NCBI GenBank assembly: GCA_938027385.1
Contig: CALJBF010000026.1
Coordinates: forward strand, 1 to 9,287
Direction: 5' to 3'
Origin: an uncultured Porphyromonadaceae bacterium
GTDB taxonomy: Bacteria; Bacteroidota; Bacteroidia; Bacteroidales; Muribaculaceae
DNA: 9,287 nt
Made by a program: the position numbers and the translations under genes. How positions within the stretch are numbered: position 1 is the stretch's first letter; each line of letters opens with the position of its first letter. Under the pieces are notes generated by a model that saw only the letters and a list, made by a program, of their open reading frames with translations, ran no database searches and was not told the origin of the DNA. Shown in pieces: positions 6,767 through 9,287 of this stretch.

Positions 6767-7813
6767 ATGCTGAAAATCACATCCAACGCTGATATCACCC
6801 GACTGACCACATTCGGCATCCATGCCGGATGTGGTTGTCTGGTTGAATACGACTCCCCTCAGGTCCTGATGGCGCTCGCCGCCGACGGTTGGAAACCCCG
6901 GCGCATGCTCTGCCTCGGGGGCGGGAGCAACCTCCTCTTCGCCACCGGTCACTATGACGGCACGGTGCTAAGAAACACCGACACGTCATGCAGTGTCATC
7001 GACAATCCCGACGGCACGGCCACCCTTGTATGCGGTGCCGGAGCCGTGCTCGACGATGTTTGCGCACTGGCCGCCTCACACAGTCTGTGGGGGCTCGAGA
7101 ATCTCTCAGGCATACCCGGTACCGTCGGGGGCGCCGCTGTGCAGAACGCCGGGGCCTACGGCGTGGAGATGGCCGACGTGATCGACCGTGTGTTCACGTT
7201 CGACATCGAGACCGGCCGCACCGATGCCCTCACCCCCTCTGAACTCGACTACGGCTACCGCACGTCGGCATTCAAGAGCGGCCGGTTCGGCCCGTATACC
7301 GTAATCATCGGCGTGACACTGAAAGTCAGCCGCGACGGGCGCCCGTCGCTCGCCTACAAAGGACTTTCCGAGGCTCTGGGCGTGTCAGAGCATCCGACGG
7401 CACATGAGCTTGAGGCTATCACCCCCGCCGATGTGCGCCGTGCAGTGACAGCGGTACGCGACGCCAAACTCCCCTCCCCTGCCGTGACCGGAAGTGCCGG
7501 TTCATTCTTCAAGAATCCGGTCGTCACCGATGATGAATGGCGTGACGCCTGCCGGCTCAGCGGCATGGAAATCCCCGCGCACACTGCCCCCGACGGTCGC
7601 CGCAAGCTTTCGGCCGCATGGCTCATCGACCGGGCCGGGTGCAAGCCCCTGACAGTCGGCGGAGCCTCGCTCTGGCCATCACAGCCGCTGGTGATAGTCA
7701 ACACCGACGGCCATGCCACCGGCGTGGATGTCGCCGCCCTGTGCGCTCAGGTGCGCGGCCGAGTCAAAGACACCTTCGGCCTCGACCTTACGCCCGAGGT
7801 GCTGTTCGTCTGA
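6767..7813 (+). CDS. murB: UDP-N-acetylenolpyruvoylglucosamine reductase (MurB, type I)
   Basis: MurB is the cytoplasmic FAD enzyme that reduces UDP-GlcNAc-enolpyruvate to UDP-N-acetylmuramate with NADPH. The FAD domain shows GGGSNLLF (51-58) and IPGTVGGAAVQNAGAYG (116-132). YGYR (162-165) carries the catalytic Arg, GSAGSFFKNP (242-251) contains the proton-donor Ser246, and LTPEVLF near the end carries the catalytic Glu344. The 348 residues, the Tyr-loop region and the SFFKNPVV motif match the E. coli-like type I enzyme rather than the shorter type II. ATG 6767 follows CAGTTTAA. No promoter box and no terminator with a T-run is visible in the 31-base gap after nqrF, so read-through from nqr is plausible, although the functions are unrelated. 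murA follows after 63 bases. Confidence 0.96.
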   Translation: MLKITSNADITRLTTFGIHAGCGCLVEYDSPQVLMALAADGWKPRRMLCLGGGSNLLFATGHYDGTVLRNTDTSCSVIDNPDGTATLVCGAGAVLDDVCALAASHSLWGLENLSGIPGTVGGAAVQNAGAYGVEMADVIDRVFTFDIETGRTDALTPSELDYGYRTSAFKSGRFGPYTVIIGVTLKVSRDGRPSLAYKGLSEALGVSEHPTAHELEAITPADVRRAVTAVRDAKLPSPAVTGSAGSFFKNPVVTDDEWRDACRLSGMEIPAHTAPDGRRKLSAAWLIDRAGCKPLTVGGASLWPSQPLVIVNTDGHATGVDVAALCAQVRGRVKDTFGLDLTPEVLFV

Positions 7814-7876
7814 CACCTCACCATAATCAAAATCAATTTTCACAACCGGGTCTATTCCAGTCAAACATCAAAGAAA

Positions 7877-9193
7877 GTGGGTTCATTTATCATAGAAGGA
7901 GGCCGCAAACTCAGCGGCGAAATCATCCCCCAGGGCGCCAAGAACGAGGCCCTGCAGGTCATAGCGGCCACATTGCTCACCCCCGAGCCTGTCGAGATCT
8001 CGAACATCCCCGAGATACGCGACGTCAGGAACCTGATCAGCCTGCTCCAGCAGATGGGCGTGCGTGTCACGCGACATGAAAAGGGGCACTATACGTTCCG
8101 TGCCGACGAGATTGACGTGAACTACATACTCAGCGACGACTTTGTAAAGCGCTGCGCCGCCCTGCGCGGGTCGGTAATGGTTGTCGGCCCGCTGCTGAGC
8201 CGTTTCGGCAAGGCATACTTCCCCAAGCCCGGGGGCGACCAGATCGGCCGCCGCAAAGTCGACACCCACATCCAGGGATTCATCAACCTGGGTGCCACCT
8301 GCGAGTACGAGGCCGAAAAAGGCGCCTACCTGCTCACCGTGCCCGACGGTGGAACACTAAAAGGCACATACATGCTGCTTGACGAGGCCTCGGTCACCGG
8401 CACCGCAAACATCCTCATGGCCGCCGCCTATGCCGACGGCCCCACCACCATCTACAACGCCGCATGCGAGCCGTACGTGCAGCAGACCTGCCGCCTGATG
8501 CAGGCCATGGGGTGGGATATTAAAGGTGTCGGCTCTAACCTCATCACCGTGGGGGGACGAATCGACTCACCTCAGGGAGCCACGCACCGCATTCTCCCCG
8601 ACATGATCGAGGTGGGCAGTTTCATCGGCATGGCCGCCATAACCCGCAGCGAGATCACCATCAAGAATGTCAGCTACGAGAACCTCGGCATCATCCCCGA
8701 GAGTTTCAGGCGCCTCGGCATCACCGTGGAACAGCGCGGCGACGACCTCTACATCCCTGCAAAGGAAAGCTACGTCATCGAGACCGCCCTAGACGGCTCG
8801 ATAATGAACATCGCCGACGCCCCGTGGCCCGGCCTCACCCCTGATCTGCTGAGCGTGCTGCTCGTCGTGGCCACGCAGTGCCGCGGCTCGGTGCTGATAC
8901 ACCAGAAGATGTTCGAGAGCCGCCTATTCTTCGTAGACCGCCTCATCGACATGGGCGCGCAGATCATACTCTGCGACCCGCACCGTGCCGTGGTCATCGG
9001 TCACGACCACAAGTTCACCCTCCGCGGCAACCGCATGAGCTCGCCCGACATCCGCGCCGGCATCGCCATGCTCCTGGCCGCCATGTCGGCCCGGGGCACA
9101 AGCGTCATCGGCAACATCGAGCAGATTGACCGCGGCTACGAAGACATCGACACCCGCCTCAACCAGCTCGGCGCCTCCATCACCCGCCTCTGA
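7877..9193 (+). CDS. murA: UDP-N-acetylglucosamine 1-carboxyvinyltransferase (MurA), Cys-to-Asp type
   Basis: MurA transfers enolpyruvate from phosphoenolpyruvate to UDP-GlcNAc, the first committed step of peptidoglycan synthesis in the cytoplasm. The substrate-binding pair Lys22-Asn23 (GAKNEAL), Arg97 (ALRGS), Arg126, the general-base Asp323 (LTPDLLS) and Arg419 (IDRGYEDID) are all in place. The active-site loop reads KPGGDQIGRR, so the position of E. coli Cys115 is Asp121. In mycobacterial, chlamydial and Borrelia MurA the same change gives intrinsic fosfomycin resistance with retained activity. The start is GTG 7877: no ATG occurs in frame between the upstream stop at 7811 and this codon, and GTG gives the expected N-terminus MGSFIIEGG. 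It follows an A-rich stretch (ATCAAAGAAA). The length of 438 residues is normal. Confidence 0.97.
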   Translation: MGSFIIEGGRKLSGEIIPQGAKNEALQVIAATLLTPEPVEISNIPEIRDVRNLISLLQQMGVRVTRHEKGHYTFRADEIDVNYILSDDFVKRCAALRGSVMVVGPLLSRFGKAYFPKPGGDQIGRRKVDTHIQGFINLGATCEYEAEKGAYLLTVPDGGTLKGTYMLLDEASVTGTANILMAAAYADGPTTIYNAACEPYVQQTCRLMQAMGWDIKGVGSNLITVGGRIDSPQGATHRILPDMIEVGSFIGMAAITRSEITIKNVSYENLGIIPESFRRLGITVEQRGDDLYIPAKESYVIETALDGSIMNIADAPWPGLTPDLLSVLLVVATQCRGSVLIHQKMFESRLFFVDRLIDMGAQIILCDPHRAVVIGHDHKFTLRGNRMSSPDIRAGIAMLLAAMSARGTSVIGNIEQIDRGYEDIDTRLNQLGASITRL

Positions 9194-9220
9194 CACCCCA
9201 CATTCCCGCCGCCCTCTCAC

Positions 9221-9244
9221 CCATAACGTAATGTATTCATTGTA
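9221..9244. repeat. Short dispersed repeat, downstream copy
   Basis: CCATAA, six bases, then GTATTCATTGTA, in the same orientation as the copy at 437-461. The copies diverge after the shared 12-mer, apart from a common GG at similar position. This copy overlaps the left arm of the hairpin at 9238-9260. Confidence 0.3.
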
Positions 9245-9260
9245 GGGTCGCTACACAATG
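9238..9260 (+). terminator. Bulged hairpin after murA, possible terminator
   Basis: CATTGTAG (9238-9245) and CTACACAATG (9251-9260) form an eight-pair stem with a two-base bulge and a five-base loop (GGTCG), starting 45 bases after the murA stop. It is the only clear hairpin in the 3' tail and could end the nqr-mur transcript. No T-run follows, only CTATTAACTTAA, so it is not a classic intrinsic terminator. It could instead be part of a repeat element that continues beyond the window. Confidence 0.35.
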
Positions 9261-9287
9261 CTATTAACTTAAGGCGCAGTGGCGTCC

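Noticed and set aside
1..9287. CRISPR arrays, tRNA or rRNA genes, insertion sequences, phage or defence genes
   Set aside because: No regularly spaced repeats, tRNA-like cloverleaf, transposase or integrase motif, or defence-family protein is visible in any frame.

Overview
The window holds one compact rightward gene cluster of eight intact genes (681-9193), preceded by about 680 bases without a supportable gene and followed by a 94-base tail. The first six genes are nqrA-B-C-D-E-F, a complete sodium-translocating NADH:quinone oxidoreductase (Na+-NQR) in the standard order. The last two are murB and murA, the enzymes for the second and first committed steps of peptidoglycan precursor synthesis.

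The organism is most likely a member of Bacteroidales (phylum Bacteroidota), with GC-rich coding sequence and AT-rich intergenic DNA. The protein sequences resemble Bacteroides-type Nqr subunits. None of the eight genes has a clear Shine-Dalgarno sequence; starts are instead preceded by short A-rich stretches. The best promoter candidates match the Bacteroidota -7 consensus TAnnTTTG. A GC-rich relative of Muribaculaceae, Barnesiella or Alistipes would fit, but the genus cannot be fixed from this window.

Layout: 1-680 is intergenic. It contains a well-formed candidate promoter pointing left (261-291) with a palindrome at its expected start site, a possible structured element (380-449), and a -7-like box (528-535) that may drive nqrA. 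Then follow nqrA 681-2030, nqrB 2086-3306 (a TTG start is inferred), nqrC 3339-4145, nqrD 4158-4787, nqrE 4812-5429, nqrF 5443-6735, murB 6767-7813 and murA 7877-9193 (GTG start). Gaps between genes are 12 to 63 bases and no convincing internal terminator is visible, so one transcription unit is plausible. The 3' tail has a bulged hairpin and a short sequence that also occurs in the upstream region.

Function: NqrF takes electrons from NADH through FAD and a [2Fe-2S] cluster. They pass through the NqrD/NqrE iron centre and the covalent FMNs of NqrC and NqrB to a quinone, driving Na+ export. The flavin transferase ApbE, needed to attach those FMNs, is not in the window. MurA and MurB make UDP-N-acetylmuramate from UDP-GlcNAc, phosphoenolpyruvate and NADPH. 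The most notable protein-level detail is that MurA has Asp in place of the catalytic, fosfomycin-binding Cys. I see no previously undescribed multi-gene system; the cluster is housekeeping, and the open questions are in the non-coding flanks and in a few sequence details.
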